Positions 11,192-23,924 of a stretch of DNA of 64,000 bases are shown here, piece by piece; positions within the stretch are counted from its first letter, which is position 1, and each line of letters begins with the position of its first letter. Made by a program: the position numbers and the translations under genes. The DNA comes from Liolophura sinensis (Eukaryota > Mollusca > Polyplacophora > Chitonida > Chitonidae). The stretch covers positions 3,470,001-3,534,000 of the forward strand of contig NC_088307.1 of assembly GCF_032854445.1 (NCBI RefSeq), read 5' to 3'. Below the pieces are notes generated by a model. It was not told where the DNA came from. It saw only the letters and a program-made list of their open reading frames with translations, and ran no database searches.

Positions 11192-13290
11192 GCATGGCGC
11201 TACAGCTTTTTAACCCCGCAGTAAAGCGAGATTTGTATGGGGATTTATGCATTTTTGAAACCTCGTAAAATAGTGGTTGGTCGGTGTTTCAGGAAGGTTC
11301 AGGTGCACTAATATGTTTGAGAAAGGACTAATGCTTTTTTAAAATATTTTCTCCAAAGTATAGGTCGTAACTGAATACTTGATGTAGCGGCAGTTGTTAC
11401 ATAATGATACTAACCTCCTCTGATAGTAATAATTTATGCGGACAAATATAACATTATATCATGTACATGGTACACAAATTCACTTATTCTTCTTACAACA
11501 ACGTACAGTTTTACCTACCATTATCTTTGCTAATTCGGGAGTTTTGAGAGCAAAATTGTTTTGTTGTCCAAGGGAAAAAAGTCATACTATATCATGCTGT
11601 CAGGCGATTTGTGATGACATTAATTTAGGCACAAATGGCAACCTTTTCCTTCAGAAAGTTCACAAGCACTCAACTCCTCAATTGTGTATGAAATTAAAAG
11701 TGAATGCCTGACATTTCTGACAAGTCAGATGGTAGGGTAGGCTTTTTAAACCTTTAGTGACAAAAGAATTCGAACTGGAAACTCCCCTATTGTGTGTCTT
11801 AGGTAGTGTTACGTTCATTTTTGCTTATACAACCTGTTGTAAATCATCCATCTTCGCCAGGTGCCAGAATGCATGCGTCGAAACAGATATTCGTACAGGC
11901 CGTCAACCAACATGGACATTTCAGGACAATCGCAAGGCCAATTTCCAAAACGTATGCTTTTCCAAGGAGTGTGTCAGTGTAGTAAGGGATATTTGCCGCT
12001 TATACAGACGGTAATTGGCTTAGTTTTAATTGATTATTACTTAGCCCCATGTGTACCCAATAATTATTTACAGGTTACATATACATATACCACTGCAGTC
12101 TGGGATTCCCAGGATAAATCACCAACCTATAGAGCGGTTGACGAATTCTCACACGTGCAACGCTGGGGTATGCAAACCATGTCTATCTGTGGTATGCAAA
12201 CCATGTCTGTCTGGGGTATACAAACCATGTCTATCTGTGGTATGCAACTGCTTTTCTGCCGAGGCTTAGACTGTACAAACTGCAACAAATGTGTTGTCCA
12301 CCGCTTATTCTCACCAAGGCCCCACAAACAGTCACAGCCAGTCCAAAGCCGGGATTGAACCCGCGCCTTGTGTGTCCTGGCGACCCTTTCCTCAACTATT
12401 TTTCCACCATTTTATCATATTCGATTGATTTGTTCATGATGTACACTTTGCTCAAGCCTGGATCGCTTCTACGGCGGTGACAGGGGTATATTGTAGACAC
12501 TAGATATACGGGCGAGAGGAAAACAATGCCTTTCCCTCATTCAAAGTCAATTCTGAACTGACTGGTGTGAGAGGCAAATTAAGGCATTTTACGTATGGCA
12601 GATTAAATCAAGAGTGATCAAGGCTGTAGATGTTAGCCCAGTAAAGCCTATCTCCACTGTCAGCCAATCAGCGTCGATTCTGTATCCATTTGAACCACAT
12701 TGTGAACAACTTCAGAAAACTGACACAGTGTAAATACAAAGTTAGAAAATGTTCTCACATTTATTTCAAGGATTCTTCGTACACGAATTCACTACATTTG
12801 ACGTACTAACGTAATTTTTCTTTGTTAACAGGTCGTGTTGTAATTGTCATGTGATAAAACCTGGTACCGTTTGTTATGTTATAAGGTCACACAGGAGCAG
12901 CTTGTGCACGGATGTTTACCTTTGTAAACAAAACTAATACACATGCGCAGAAAGACACAAATAACATGTAGCCGATAAAAAGGAAATAGGCTGAGCTTAT
13001 AGGAACAATGGGTATGTTATATATGATAACAGGCTGACGTTTTGCCCCGTTGAAGGAAAACGCGATAATAACGAAGGTTTGTATAAAGTCCAATAAATTC
13101 CATAGAAATGGTGGACAGATATCGCGGCAAAGTTACCACCAAACCAAACAAATCTACACACAAGTTCTACAAACACGCCTCACATATGCTTCACGATAAA
13201 CACACACTCTTAATTGAAGGTTTCAAGGCAGTGTTCTCACGGGTGTGTGTATTTACAGATTAGCACGCTGATAACATAGAAAAGTGGTGT
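11192..13290. other. Intergenic, with one unassigned open stretch
   Basis: No gene can be named. The segment 11757-12014 (plus) is open and Cys-containing (CQNAC, VCFSKEC, DIC). The overlapping frame 11861-12358 is open for 165 codons but runs through the 24-bp repeat. An acceptor-like CTTCGCCAG at about 11860 and a possible donor GTAATT at about 12010 could bound an exon, but no domain is recognised. At 12340-12395 a tRNA B-box-like GGGATTGAACCCGCG suggests a SINE-head remnant on minus. Confidence 0.3.
12166..12250. repeat. 24-bp tandem repeat, about 3.5 units
   Basis: Units of GGTATGCAAACCATGTCTAT plus CTGT repeat head to tail. The unit length keeps frames open on both strands, which explains the long overlapping open frames here. 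Confidence 0.85.
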
Positions 13291-13291
13291 T

Positions 13292-13864
13292 TTAGAAACC
13301 GAAGCCTTCTCCTGCAGCCATCATGTTGGCGAATCCCGTTGCCGCTCCAGTGCCGGCTCCGGCTCCTGTTCCTGTTCCTGCCGCACCTCCTGCAGCCCCT
13401 GCGCCACCCCCTGCTCCTCCTGCACCTCCTCCGGCGCCAGCACCTAAGCCAGCAAGAAACTCTTGAACATATCCTCCGTATTCCGCCAATGGCCCAGTAG
13501 CGGCGGCGTTACCTCCTCCAGCACCAGCACCAGCACCAGCACCAGCACCTCCTGCTCCTGCTCCTGCACCTTTTCCTGCACCACCTCCTGCTCCACCTCC
13601 GGCGCCCGGGGCGCCGAACATCTGCCGTAACATTTGGGCAAATCCTCCCATTCCGGCAGGTCCTGCAGCACCGGCACCGCCGCCAGCGCCGTTCATCAAT
13701 CCGGCCCAAAAGTTCCTGAAGTTGAACCCGCCCGCAGCGCCGCCGGCGTTTGCAGCACCGCCTTCACCCGCCTCTCCCCCGCCACCGCTGGCACCTTGGC
13801 CGACTACAAGGGTGAGACCTAAGCAGAGTGCCAGCAGCACGAACGACAACTTGTAAACTTCCAT
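13292..13864 (-). CDS. Secreted Gly/Ala-rich silk-like protein
   Basis: The 190-aa product has a clear signal peptide (MEVYKLSFVLLALCLGL, cleavage expected near TLVVGQG). The mature chain is dominated by GAGAGA, GGA and GGAGG blocks, with short less-repetitive islands around FNFRNFWAGLMN (about residues 47-58), GFAQMLRQMFGAP (about 74-86) and EYGGYVQEFLAGL (about 127-139). No cysteine follows the signal peptide. GA-rich secreted proteins of this type occur in mollusc shell matrix, byssus and silk-like secretions; which applies here is inference. I chose the ATG at 13864 because a splice acceptor (TTTGGCTTTACAG then ATC ATG) ends 3 nt before it, so the 5 upstream codons of the longer frame are intronic. 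The coding region is much more GC-rich than its flanks. A matching noncoding first exon is proposed at 17823-17866. Confidence 0.88.
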   Translation of the reverse strand: MEVYKLSFVLLALCLGLTLVVGQGASGGGGEAGEGGAANAGGAAGGFNFRNFWAGLMNGAGGGAGAAGPAGMGGFAQMLRQMFGAPGAGGGAGGGAGKGAGAGAGGAGAGAGAGAGGGNAAATGPLAEYGGYVQEFLAGLGAGAGGGAGGAGGGAGAAGGAAGTGTGAGAGTGAATGFANMMAAGEGFGF

Positions 13865-13897
13865 GATCTGTAAAGCCAAAAAAAAAGACAGAAAAAT

Positions 13898-14005
13898 GTT
13901 AATTTATGTATTTATTTTTTATTTATTTGATTGGTGTTTTACGTTGTATTTAAGAATTTTTGGCTCAGCATTATTGTGAGAAGAAACTGGAGAAACTTTG
14001 CATTG
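13898..14005 (-). repeat. SINE-A fragment (tail and core)
   Basis: The tail TTATTTATTTGATTGGTG and the core start TTTTACGTTGTATTTAAG are present; the head is missing. It lies in the intron just upstream of the silk-like coding exon. Confidence 0.75.
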
Positions 14006-14394
14006 TATACTAGTACTTTCTATGAAAAATGGTAATCATATGCACATAAAGCCGTCATAAGGAGGTGTGAAAAACACGCATTAATATTGTCGGTATTGTC
14101 TTAATATGTTGTTTATTTGTGTTTACATTTTTATTATTTAATGTATGATTTCCTGAGCAGGTTGTAAGTCGTCAAGATTGCACTTCGGATTTGCACCTCA
14201 GATACCCAGTACGTTCAGGTTTGATGGAAATCCCCAATCCTGGAGGATCGAAAACATCCGAAAAGCTAATTCAGACAAACCTCATGATTTTCATCCTTTA
14301 CTAGCGCATATATTAGGGATCGAATATACAGGTAAAAAGGTTTTCCTTGTACATAGATCTTGTTACTGTTTGTATATATACACAATAAATTCCT

Positions 14395-14487
14395 CAATTT
14401 ATTTATTTGACTCGCGTTTTACGCATCACTCAAGAATATTTCATTTATACGACGGCGACCAGAATTATGGTGGGAGGAAGCCGGGCA
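14395..14487 (-). repeat. SINE-A fragment
   Basis: Tail, core (TTATACGACGGCGACC) and the start of the body (TGGTGGGAGGAAGCCGGGCA) are present; the head is absent. Confidence 0.8.
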
Positions 14488-14491
14488 TTGT

Positions 14492-14572
14492 TGACTTATT
14501 TATTTATTTGATTTGTGTTTTGCGCCGTACTCCAGAATATTTCGCTTATATGACGGCGGCTAAATTCCCCAA
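14492..14572 (-). repeat. SINE-A fragment
   Basis: A second tail-plus-core piece (TTTTGCGCCGTACTCCAG...TATATGACGGCGGC) lies directly after the previous one in the same orientation. This suggests tandem insertion or duplication. Confidence 0.8.
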
Positions 14573-14604
14573 GGTTTTCTACACAGCTTCATGATGGCGA
14601 CCCT

Positions 14605-14703
14605 GTTTGTTTGATTTAAGTTTAACACATGATTTAGGTCAAAACGCGACGGTGTCTCCTGGTATCAGGCGGGACCTAATGTTGACGCATTTATGACATT
14701 GCA
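14605..14703 (+). repeat. 99-bp direct repeat, copy 1
   Basis: Nearly identical to 15501-15599 (896 bp away), beginning GTTTGTTTGATTTAAGTTTA and ending TTATGACATTGC. I see only two or so differences. It matches no SINE or LINE in the window. Confidence 0.9.
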
Positions 14704-15500
14704 AATTAATTCGCCTCCAGATATATTTTGTACTGATTATATTAGCCGGTAGAAATGTACGTGCTATTTAATGACGATGCAAATCTGGAAAACAGATAAA
14801 TTTAGATTTATTGGCTAGAAAGTCAAGAATCCCGCACATTATTGAGATAATTGAAAACAGGCGAAATTTTCTTTCTTGTTGGCATTGAATACGTGTATTG
14901 ACACCAAGGAACATGGATATATTTGCTTTGATGGTTTTGATACTAGTAATCATACTGTCCTATTTAATAGGACGATGAAAAGCTAAAAGCAAAGACCCGT
15001 GGTTAACTATAACCTCCATGGGCTAGTTTTATTCTAATGTGGTATATGTTCTCAAGCTGAGGATCTCTAAATGCAGCGTTTCCCATCTTTAATCAAACCT
15101 ATTCCTCTAACACATACTGACTGTTCTATGTTAGGCCTATACGTTTAAGTAACTTAAGAGAGCTCAGGGTCTTGTTACACAAAGCTAGGTTAAGTGGAAT
15201 ATAACTACCATAGAGAGACATGGTACAGACATATGCTACCATGGTAGTTACCGTTCTAACAGAGGATAAGTTAGTCTCGGATAGAACGAACGCCAGGTAT
15301 GATGCGTTGTGTTATTAGTACACTGTGTTAAAAAAAAATGAAAAACTATTTTGTAGTTTCATTGTCGAGATAATGTGTGAATGAATTTTAATGTAAGATA
15401 TGTTTAAAAATATGGATTTTTGCCGAATAGCTGAAACAGAAACCACAAGAACGATATACTATATCCCCTTTGACCTTGAATTATTAACGGTACTGATGTT

Positions 15501-15599
15501 GTTTGTTTGATTTAAGTTTAACACATGATTTAGGTCAAAACGCGACGGTGTCTCCTGGTATCAGGCGGGACCTAATGTTGACGTATTTATGATATTGCC
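15501..15599 (+). repeat. 99-bp direct repeat, copy 2
   Basis: Same orientation and almost the same sequence as 14605-14703; the copy ends TTATGATATTGC. No terminal inverted repeats are apparent. Confidence 0.9.
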
Positions 15600-15725
15600 T
15601 CACTTGAACGCCATGCCGAAGACACGACACCTCACTTAAGCATTTGAAAATACACATCATACTTATCTGGTACTTTACTCCGCTCTTTATGAAGCTACGA
15701 TTAAATTGTGGATGAAACCAGCGAG

Positions 15726-15825
<100 letters not shown>

Positions 15826-16514
15826 CAGTCATGTCACAACCCAGACATATATATGCAGGCTCGTCTGAATTTCCAGACTTTATACAACCTTATTTTGATG
15901 CTTTTGCTCCTTGTGATTGATATATTAGGTCTAAGGTACAGCGTGTCATACTCACTTCATAGTAGGTTATTTTTCTGTTAGAACAGCATCTGCTTGTATA
16001 ACAGCAGCTTACATAAATGTAAATCCACACCTATAGTCTGCACGAAAACGTTAATTGATTTAGCTGACCTTGTGACCTGATTCTCTTGCAAAACCATTCC
16101 CATAACTGGTCCTGGCCCGGCTGTCAAGCCCCAGGCAACATAGAGAGGGGGGAGGGGGTATGGGCTCAAACAGGCACCGGAGTTTGAAGCAAGATTAAAG
16201 GGCGCTGACAGTGTACAATAAGTAGTATTTAGGTGTACGATGCAAACAAAATATAGTACGATATCTAAGGCAGGACGTATTAACTTTTACTTTTTATTGG
16301 AGAAAGTTAGAAGATTTCTTCCATCGTTCACACTTGCAGGCTAAGGCTTTCGGGTTTCTGTTTGTGACAAAAAATGCGACAAGCTAAACGAATATTTCTG
16401 TTCTTTTTATGGGGATAAATTACTTCAGATTTTAATCATACTGACATGTTAACGTGGCATAACTACTAAACATCTCTATATGACCCCAGTGCTTATAGTA
16501 TAAATATATCGGCT

Positions 16515-17045
16515 ACAATTAACACCTTATGTAAATAGAATTATTTAACACCATAACAGGACAGTAACATTTACCACCTTAACAATAGCATTTACCACCT
16601 TAATAGGACTGTAACATTTAACACCTTAACACGACATTTGTATTTAACACCTTGATGATACAGTAACATTTAACACCTTAATAGGACAGTAATGTTTAAC
16701 ACCTTAAGGGGAGATTTGCATTTAACACCTTAACATGGCAGTAACATTTAACACCTTAATAGGACAGTAATGTTTAACACCTTAAGGGGAGATTTGCATT
16801 TAACACCTTAACGGGAGATTTGCATTTAACATCTTATTGACACAGTAACATTTACCACCTTAACGGGAGATTTGCATTTAACACCTTAACGGGAGATTTG
16901 CATTTAACATCTTATTGACACAGTAACATTTACCACCTTAACGGGAGATTTGCATTTAACACCTTAACGGGAGATTTGCATTTAACATCTTATTGACACA
17001 GTAACATTTACCACCTTAACGGGAGATTTGCATTTACCACTTCAA
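16515..17045. repeat. 26-bp tandem array with 78-bp higher-order unit
   Basis: Units of TTTAACACCTTAACGGGAGA plus TTTGCA repeat with variants that replace GGGAGATTTG by GGACAGTAACAT. Toward the right end, three units form an exact 78-bp block marked by ATCTTATTGACACAG at about 16831, 16909 and 16987. No coding potential. Confidence 0.92.
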
Positions 17046-17822
17046 TAGTATACTAACACAACGATATAATCAACAGTAACGAATATAATGTACATGTATG
17101 TAGATAATATTACATCAAATCCTGTATCTGTAAAGATACCTGTTCACACACCATGTTACTAAATAGTGCTAAACAACAGACAGCAAAACCGAACAGCACG
17201 ATCACTGATGTCAAATGAGTCTACTACATCTAGCTGGTTTTACCCCAGAGCTCCATCCCGCTTGCCCGAAGCAAGCCTAGTAACCATAGCCGGTTTTAAA
17301 AAGTGTTTCACAATGTAGCAAGGTTTTTCGACTCCTCGTTGAAGATACTTCCAGAATTCAGGTTTACTATTTCAACGTATTATTTCAACGAGGAAAATCT
17401 TTGAAATGAATATGTTAAAATGGGTTTGAAACAGTTATCTGTGACAGTGATTCAGAAATTCAGCAAACATTCACTCCTATGATTTGAATAAGTGATGCAG
17501 ACTTGAATTCCACAATACACGAAAGTAACACACTTAGCCTTCTTCGTTAATGTTACGATTGATAAGGAATAGGAATGGTCAATAAGCAGCGCAACGTTTT
17601 AACAGATTGCATGCAAAAATTCCAACGACTTTTCAGGATACATATTTCAAAACGTTTTTAAAAAACCAAATTCAAAAATGTATTTAAATTACCAAATTGA
17701 CAAACATTTCCAAAGTATAAAATTAGTTGGCAACAAGTAACGGGTACAGGCATTCCAATGTTAGACTGTTTTCGGGTACATATTAAATATGACACAAGCA
17801 TTATGATAAAGTTGATACTTAC

Positions 17823-17866
17823 TCTATCAGTTACTCTTGAACACGTTATCAGTTGGACTGTTCAAG
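17823..17866 (-). other. Proposed noncoding first exon of the silk-like gene
   Basis: On the minus strand a TATA box is followed, after about 30 nt, by a stretch that ends in a strong splice donor (GATAGA then GTAAGTATC, GT at 17822-17821). No minus-strand coding exon lies between here and the acceptor at 13868-13869, so this is the natural partner of the silk-like coding exon. It implies an intron of about 3.95 kb. The start (about 17866) is inferred from TATA spacing. Confidence 0.45.
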
Positions 17867-17887
17867 TGATCACCGTTTCTCTCATTC

Positions 17888-17894
17888 TTTTATA
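17888..17894 (-). promoter_or_regulatory. TATA box (TATAAAA), proposed silk-like gene promoter
   Basis: GGTATAAAAG on the minus strand, about 30 nt before the predicted first exon at 17866. A strong TATA fits an abundantly expressed, tissue-restricted secretory gene; the link to the gene at 13292-13864 is inference. Confidence 0.45.
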
Positions 17895-17899
17895 CCTTC

Positions 17900-18867
17900 A
17901 TTTTACCTAACACACTGAACTCCCCTCGACGCCACACATCCCTGGGAACATCATGTGACACTGATGAGCCCATGTTATATAAATAGAAAAAAATACCATT
18001 GTCTCGTGATCACATTTTTCGGACTGACAGTGTCTTTTTATTTATTTCTTCTGGAGCATCTTACTTTAGTATAGGCCATCTGGGCGCGAAGGCAATTCAG
18101 ATTCTTCTGTCGGTTGTTTTTACCTATCTTTGTATTGACGGTCTTCGTTAAGTAACTTTTCTCCTCGGCATTGATTAGTGAGAGCATTGGCACTGTCATT
18201 TCGCTAGCGTGCCAGTTACATAAAGCATTTGCCTCGAGCTATAATGATTATCGGCTAATCATGGCATAAAGTTTTCTAAACTGCACGTTTGCATATATGT
18301 GAAAATGAATCTCTGTTCTTTGGATGTATAAGAAGCCAGTAATGTTTAATTCTAATTTCCGGCTTGAGAGTAACAGTATGTGGTTATTATGTTTGATTAA
18401 TTTCACCATTATTTCACCGTTAAAATCTACAAAGCCCCATGAAACTAGGACATAATTACAATGTTCCCTCATTTTAATATCATTGGTCACTTTTTCCTAA
18501 TTCTGATATTTCATAACTTTTTTCGGAAATGGTGATGAACGCGACATTATAAACTGAGATACTTGCAAACAAAATTATTTGTGAAAGTGGACCCAGGGCG
18601 GTAATCTATTAAGCAATTGTACCCTTAGCCGACTGCATCTAATCCAGCCACATCTATTAATGATATACGTAGCCATGGATGTTACCACCAACAGCCTTCA
18701 GCAGCTTTCATGGAGCCGAGTCAGTGCATTAACCATGGCTTAACTAGGAGTTTACACTGGGTTAAATATTTCGAATTGTTCATTTTCAAAACTTTTGGTC
18801 ATCATAGCTCAACCCTCAAATATCCTCTTTCATCCCCTCTCCCCCAAACCGACAATGTTGGGAATAC
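17900..18867. other. Upstream region of silk-like gene, no gene seen
   Basis: AT-rich. An open frame at 18248-18490 (minus) has no recognisable domain. Confidence 0.4.
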
Positions 18868-19098
18868 GTGGAAGAGGGGTTAACGTGCTAGCATAGCACA
18901 ATGGCACACGAGCGATCGCTGTTAGATTGCCCAGCTCACACCGGCACCCTCTCTGGCCGTACATGGGAAAGTCTGCCAACAACCTGTGGAATATCGTGAG
19001 TTTTTCCCGGGCTCTTCCAAGTTTCCTTTCTCCGTGACCACCGTCGTATAAGTGAAATATTCTAGAGTACGGCGTAAAACTCCAATCAAAAGTATAGA
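18868..19098 (+). repeat. SINE-A copy, old
   Basis: Plus orientation: a diverged tRNA-like head (GTTAACGTGCTAGCATAGCA), the body CTCTGGCCGTACATGGGAAA, then the core GTCGTATAAGTGAAATATTC and GAGTACGGCGTAAAACTCCA. Confidence 0.85.
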
Positions 19099-19254
19099 TG
19101 AATGAATCCATCCTCAGTGTGAACTCTGCCAAAGGTCACTTAGGTTTCCCAACCCGTAAAACCATATGAGTGGGAAAACTCTTATGTATGGCATTAAGCA
19201 ACGTAATACTATTAAATTTTTATTCACCAACATTGGCGATCCTGAGCCGCAGCT

Positions 19255-19435
19255 ATTCGACGGGCAGGTTCATGACCAGTTATACGACCACGCGTGATTT
19301 CAGCTCAGGTATGTTCGGCGGGCAGGTTTTTGACCAGTTATACGACCACGCGTGATTTCAGCTCAGGTATGTTCGGCGGGCAGGTTCTTGACCAGTTAAA
19401 CGTCCACGGGTGATTTCAGCTCAGGTATGTTCGGC
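19255..19435. repeat. 58-bp tandem repeat, 3 units
   Basis: GGGCAGGTTCTTGACCAGTT followed by ATACGACCACGCGTGATTTC and AGCTCAGGTATGTTCGGC repeats with exact 58-bp spacing (19262, 19320, 19378). Confidence 0.9.
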
Positions 19436-20651
19436 GATAATCGGGATATTCCACATTGGCTAATGAAGAGCGGGCGATTCCCTTAGGGTACAACTTGGTT
19501 TTTCCTACATCTCTAACATCTCTAAATTGCAATTATATAACACCATTGCATTCTCTTATTTTATTTGATTGTGTTTTAGTCATCATGATATTGGGCGTGA
19601 CATTTAAGCATTTTCATGAACAGTGAAAACAACACTGTATCTGAGGAAAACTTACAAGATGCCGTATTTCACCAGTATTTCTTTAGTATTAAACCCGAAC
19701 TTTGCCGATTTGCTTAATATGTCCACCCAGTTTATAATTGTTCCGTTACCCCAAGACGGGAAACATGTGAAAAATGAAGTTTTGTATAACACATATGTAG
19801 CTCTGACAGCTGATCACGGGTTTGTGCTGAGTTATGTAAGGCTTATTTTACAATGCAGATGCATCTTGATCAAAGCTATTTATATACATATAAAAATATG
19901 TTTTGTAACTGATAGACGTGTTCGTTTATTAAAAAAAAAACGATACCTTCGACGTCCAACATACTAATTTAACAAAAGAGACAGCGCTAGAATCATGCAA
20001 AACAATATCTTCCCATAATAAATACACACGGTTATGTATTGTGATTTACGTATGATGGAAATGTAATGCAGTTGATGACCGAAAAGTGAACCTTGTCCAA
20101 CGCTTGTAACAGATTTAAAGTGTATCTGACCGAGTTGTATAACAAAATCCCTTAAATACCACACAGTCATTATATGATTCATGGCTCTTCATTGGGAATG
20201 GCTCATTTGTCACGACTTTGGGCATGTTTTATGTTATAAAATCTACATCACGAGCAGACTAGAGACATAACAAGTCTATAATATACCCGTTTAAAGGAAA
20301 GTACGAACAAAAATGTGCCTTCTGAACAATGACTTCTTACTAAGAACTTATTTTAAAAATGTGCATTGTCTGCTTTTATAGAACATTTTTAGAACCAATT
20401 TTATGAATCCATTGTGCACGTTTTGTGTTCAAAGTGAGCAGGGTAAATAAAAAAACTAGCATCAAACAAATTTACTTTCTTAAAACATGAATGTTAAATT
20501 GTCAACATTTTCTATAAAATGTTAAAATGATGCGTGTTCAAAGTTGTGAAATGTGAGTGCCAACGTTTTAAAATGTTACTCGGCGTAATGACTGTTTGCA
20601 AGTTATAACATTATGCTATGTTAGATTGCAAGACATTTAACAGTTATCAAA

Positions 20652-23600
20652 TCAATCACGACTCCCAAAAGTGTTATCCGACATAAGACTGCATGTGTTA
20701 GATAACAACATTTTCACAAAATTTTGTACAGGTTTAGATTTTAGAAATCGCTCATTTACATGATTATATATTAATGATAATAATATCTTATGATAAAGGC
20801 CAATGGGCTTCAAATAAGCTACACCAGCGATGTTGTCAAATAAATCATATATAGAGTTGACTGTGTAGAATCTGTCCCGAACATGGGCAAAGTGCACACA
20901 GTCAATTGATATGTTTAATGCCGTATTGGGCATCACATCCAATACACTCGGGAATACTGCTTTATCTAGTATGAAATTGTGTGGTAGACGAGAATGCCCA
21001 ACATGACACCTTGTTAAAGCGACTTGGCCTCTACGAGACATTCGCCAAGTATAAGTATTGTAGCCAGTGACAGGGTGAATAGCATGCAGTTTATTACGGA
21101 CTTGCAAGTCCCATTCACCCTGCCAAAGGCGACGAAAATATTTAAGAATATTGGACTTCATGTGAATATAAGGGATTTTAGTCTTAGATATGGGTTTATT
21201 GAGGGCAGCTTTCGCTTCCTTGTCTGCGACTGAGTTTCCATAGATACCAGTATGACTTGGTACCCAGCAGAATATAATATTTTTACCTCTTATAATTAGT
21301 TTTCTATGTATGGCTATAATTTAAAGGATCAAGAGATTTTTAAAGTTATTATTCTGTATTGCCAAAAGGCAAGAGAGCGAGTCACTGCATATCATCGCCC
21401 TCTGGTCACGCCCAGAAGAAACAGGATAAGGCCAGGAGTATAGCTCTGGCCTCGGCAGAGAATATTGAAGAAGAGGATGGAAGACAAAAGGAAGAGACTG
21501 GGTGCTCCATGACAGCTGCCGCCGCAACCCTGTCCCCATCCTTTGACCCGTCAGCGTATATAAATTTATAATCCATATAATTAGCCTTAATTTCAGTAAA
21601 ACCTCGCTGAGTTATAAGAGGATTTATTATATTTACGTAGATCAAATATCAGCTTGGATTGTGGAAGAAGCCATTGAGGAGACTCCGGAAAAGACACCGG
21701 GGCTATATCCTCCAGCTTAATGTTAGCTTCCACAATATGGTCGCGTATACGAAGACCAAACACAGGGATTTTATTGGGACTTTTAAGAAAACACAGTCGT
21801 GGGCAGGGTTTGTTGGATGAGCTTTAAGCTTTGTAGCATATTGAAGGCTCAGTTTTATACGTCGGTTATATAAAGAAGGCTCATTTGCCTCTACGTATAA
21901 TCTCGCTACTGGTGAAGTTCTAAAAGCACCAAGGCTGAGCCTCAAACCCTGGTGATGAACTGGATCCAATATTTTAATATACGACTTCCTAGCGGAACCG
22001 TAAATGATGGATCCATAGTCCAATATAGACCTCACCAGAGAACGATATAAATTAAGTAAAACTTATCGGTCAGTACCCCAATCGGTGCTAGACACGACCT
22101 GATTTATATGGAGAGCCTTTGTACATTTAGCTTTAAGCATTTTTATATGAGGTATAAAAGATAGCTTACTATCAAATATTATACCTAAACATTTTTTTCT
22201 CAAACAATTTTAACCTATTCACCACAAAAATTAAGCTCGGGGTCAAGATGAAGTTTCTGTTTGTTGCAAAAATGCATACCGACGGTTTTAGACGTTGAAA
22301 ATCTAAAACCATTTTCAGTTGCCCATTTCTCGATCTTATTGAGACAAAGCTGCAACTGACGTTCAATATTATTCATATTTTTAGCTCGGTAGCATATAAG
22401 GAAATCATCCACGTATAAAGAACCCTATGTGCCAGATGTTAATGTTTTTGCTAGGCTGTTTATTTTTATGCTGTACAGAGTTGGTGATAGAATTCTGCTG
22501 TCGAGTGATCCATGGTAGATCTACCTTGCCGAAAACCACATTGAATATTAGAGAATAACTTGTTGGTTTCAAGAAACCAAAGAAGTCTATTGTTGATCAT
22601 CTGTTCCATAGTCTTACAAACACAGCTGGTAAGAGCTATGGGACGGTAATTATTTGGATTAGTATAATCCTTACCCGGTTTGGGAACCGGGATAATACAA
22701 GCATCCCTCCATGATGGTGGAAAATTACCAGTTATCCAAATATCATTAAGCAAGTCCAAGAGAGTCCCCAGTGGCTCAGGTGGTAAATGGTTCAGAAACT
22801 TATAATATACGTTATGAGGACCATAAGCAGTATCGTGGGCCTTTTTTAATGCAGTCTTAAGTTCCTCGATATTAAAAGGACGATTATAATCTTCTAAGTT
22901 CTTAGAAGAAAAGGGCAATTTAATTTTCTCCTTCTGGTTTTTAATATGTTGGAATTCTGAAGTATAATTCTCAGAAGAAGATTTCTTGGAAATTGTCTCA
23001 GTTAATTTATTGGCTATATCGGGTGGAGAAGTTATATCGGGTTATTATATTATCTCGTAGAACAAGCTCGCTAACTTCTAATATAGGATCATCTGCTGCA
23101 TTAAGAGTCTCTGGAGTGATATCATCCTCACAGAATATCTCAAATGCGATCCAATCTGCTTTATTGAATTTCCACCTAGCTACACGTTCTAAAGAATTAG
23201 AAGTGATATGTTCTAGGATAATAGTAAAATGGTCACTACCACAAAGATCGTCAAAATCCGGGAGGAGTGATGGATCTGTGATAGTAATGGCGATAGCAGA
23301 ATAAGCGCCATTACCCGGATGTACATAGGTATTACAACCATCATTAAAATAACACAGTTCCTCCTTAGATAAGAAGTGTTCCACAATTTTGCCCTTATCA
23401 TTTATGTTATTACTGTCCCATAGAGGCTTATGGAAATTAAAATCTCCCATTATTATAGAAGGTTTTGGCAATTGTTCTATTAAATTATGTAAGTGGAAAG
23501 CTGACAAAGAAGTGTTTGGCGGTATGTAAACTGAACATAATGTGACTGTTTCAGGCAATGAAACATGGACGGCCACAGCCTGAAGCTCTGTATCGAACGA

Positions 23601-23852
23601 AACAGGGCTGTGGATAATATTGTTATTTATGGAGATCGAGGAGCCGCCTGCAGCTCGCTCTTCTTCAATACAATAGGTGCTATAAAGTGAATAATTTTTC
23701 AGAGTTATTTTATCTTTGTCAGATGTCTTCAGGTTAGTTTCCTGAAGACAGAGGGCAATAGGATTTAATGCTTGAAATAGCTGTGTTATTTCAATCAAAT
23801 TTACCGCAAGACCTCGACAATTCCACTGCATAATTTTGTCTAAAGAAAACAT
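20652..23852 (-). pseudogene. LINE-A ORF2: endonuclease, RT and RNase H, broken
   Basis: The first 281-codon frame (23007-23852) is an APE endonuclease: WNCRGL near its start, LQETN, GDFNFH and GSDHF mark the catalytic positions. The RT begins at about 22918 (PKPGKD, NYRPIALTS, FRQGRSTMDH). It is then deleted by roughly 100 codons at about 22494, where RSTMDH joins the segment ILSPTLYSIKIN. The catalytic YVDD box survives at about 22415 after a frameshift. Downstream are the RT thumb (22035-21703) and an RNase H with YADGS, SAEAR, SDSLS and WVPSHTGIYGN (about 21600-21200). The C-terminal domain runs to 20652 (GHSRLPHNF). Neighbouring ORF1 lies just upstream. The parts belong to one ORF2 by order and strand. 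No functional RT is possible. Confidence 0.88.
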
Positions 23853-23924
23853 TATGGAGGAAGGCGTATGGGGGATTTCTTTTTATGTTTCGACAGCGGA
23901 CGACCCTTCCTTGGAAATCGGCTG

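Noticed and set aside
13634-13822. Plus-strand frame opposite the silk-like gene, and minus frames 13444-13709 in other phases
   Set aside because: Shadows of the GC-rich silk-like coding exon. Only the chosen frame has a signal peptide and coherent GA repeats.
14178-14594. 138-codon plus-strand frame
   Set aside because: Runs through two SINE-A fragments; no splice context or domain.
19623-19967. 114-codon plus-strand frame
   Set aside because: Overlaps the LINE-A 3' end in antisense; no recognisable domain.
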